DNA of 64,000 nucleotides from JADKBO01 sp965230345. GTDB lineage: Bacteria > Bacteroidota > Bacteroidia > Chitinophagales > Saprospiraceae. A model generated the notes under the pieces. It was not told the origin of the DNA. It searched no databases and was given only the letters and a program-made list of their open reading frames with translations. Position numbers and translations under genes: made by a program. Positions 63,633-64,000 of this stretch are shown piece after piece (the first letter of the stretch is position 1; each line of letters starts with the position of its first letter). Location of the stretch: the NCBI GenBank assembly GCA_965230345.1, contig CBDDKR010000002.1, positions 1,674,001 through 1,738,000 on the forward strand. Reading direction: 5' to 3'.

Positions 63633-64000
63633 ATGGCTTCAGATATATTACAGGATAAACTTGAAATTTATAAATCTAAACAACCCGAGATCGTTTTTGA
63701 ATGGAAGGATCAATTAACCGACGCGCGTGGATGGGTCGTAATAAATTCTTTAAGAGGTGGAGCTGCTGGTGGAGGAACTAGAATGAGGAAGGGACTTACT
63801 AAAGATGAAGTAGTATCACTAGCTAAGGTGATGGAAATAAAGTTTGGCGTTTGTGGCCCTGCAATTGGAGGTGCTAAGTCAGGCATTGATTTTGATCCTA
63901 AAGATCCTCGAAGAACCGAAGTACTCAAAAGATGGTACGCTGCTGTTTTCCCAATTCTGAAAAACTACTATGGAACAGGTGGTGATTTGAATGTAGATGA
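63633..64000 (+). CDS. Glu/Leu/Phe/Val dehydrogenase, N-terminal part (cut by window edge)
   Basis: The first 122 codons of an amino-acid dehydrogenase, starting at the ATG MASDILQDKLEIYK and open to the window end. The dimerisation and substrate-binding segment is clear: RGGAAGGGTRMRKGLTKDEV, then GGAKSGIDFDP with the catalytic-site lysine, and YGTGGDLNVDE. Oxidative deamination of glutamate or a branched-chain amino acid with NAD(P) is expected; which one cannot be decided without the C-terminal Rossmann domain. It is divergent from the arginase-like gene with 85 bases between the starts. Confidence 0.9.
   Translation, partial: MASDILQDKLEIYKSKQPEIVFEWKDQLTDARGWVVINSLRGGAAGGGTRMRKGLTKDEVVSLAKVMEIKFGVCGPAIGGAKSGIDFDPKDPRRTEVLKRWYAAVFPILKNYYGTGGDLNVD

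Noticed and set aside
1..64000. CRISPR array, rRNA operon, prophage or defence island
   Set aside because: No regularly spaced repeats, rRNA sequence, phage structural genes or known defence genes were recognised on reading both strands.

Overview
The window is an AT-rich bacterial chromosome segment with about 43 protein genes, two tRNAs, the RNase P RNA, one complete insertion sequence and a pair of copies of a short fold-back repeat. Everything points to the phylum Bacteroidota. It carries type IX secretion and gliding genes (porU, porV, a PorP/SprF gene, gldJ), a secreted protein with a type IX C-terminal sorting domain, many Bacteroidota-style lipoproteins, and repeated matches to the Bacteroidota housekeeping promoter -7 element TAnnTTTG upstream of genes on both strands. 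Shine-Dalgarno sequences are mostly absent. A free-living, possibly marine, Saprospira- or Cytophaga-like lineage is a reasonable guess, but the class cannot be fixed by eye.

Layout. 1-8.1 kb: the end of serC, a TPR membrane protein, an FG-GAP lipoprotein, uvrA, a di-heme cytochrome c peroxidase behind an FNR-type palindrome, and a membrane metallophosphoesterase. 8.3-12.7 kb: tRNA-Leu, hscB, rseP, rsmE and two lipoproteins, one with a histidine-rich tract. 12.8-17.8 kb: a large Asp-box (BNR) repeat protein, a spacer holding copy A of the fold-back repeat, a DUF4159 protein and an alkyladenine glycosylase. 17.8-19.2 kb: a complete IS3-family element inserted just past the rpsA terminator. 19.2-30.2 kb: rpsA with an unusual C-terminal helix-hairpin-helix domain, an outer-membrane barrel, dapB, the T9SS cargo protein, lpdA, a WG-repeat lipoprotein, a small secreted protein and a Crp/Fnr regulator. 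30.4-39 kb: tRNA-Ser, a TonB-dependent-receptor-like protein and an alpha-2-macroglobulin with an intact thioester motif. 39-46.8 kb: dnaE, then the tight unit recR / glycosyltransferase fusion / M20 amidohydrolase. 47-53.2 kb: a UvrD/PcrA helicase, a DsbA-like protein, an EamA transporter, a possible small transcript, an AraC/GyrI-like regulator, copy B of the fold-back repeat and rnpB.

53.2-64 kb is the most coherent functional block. porV and porU lie on the minus strand; a PorP/SprF gene, gldJ and murF lie on the plus strand. PorU (sortase) and PorV (outer-membrane shuttle) process cargo exported by the type IX system. GldJ is the lipoprotein that partners GldK/N in gliding motility and secretion. 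A strong hairpin-plus-T-run separates gldJ from murF. Next to murF is a protein that looks like a degenerate member of the arginase/formimidoylglutamase family without its metal ligands. The window ends inside a Glu/Leu-type dehydrogenase.

No defence island, CRISPR array, prophage or biosynthetic cluster was seen. The observations most worth following are the fold-back repeat family, the glycosyltransferase fused to a gutted polyprenyl-phosphate sugar-transferase domain, the arginase-like pseudoenzyme beside gldJ/murF, the S1 protein extension, and the terminator-bounded small transcript upstream of the AraC gene.
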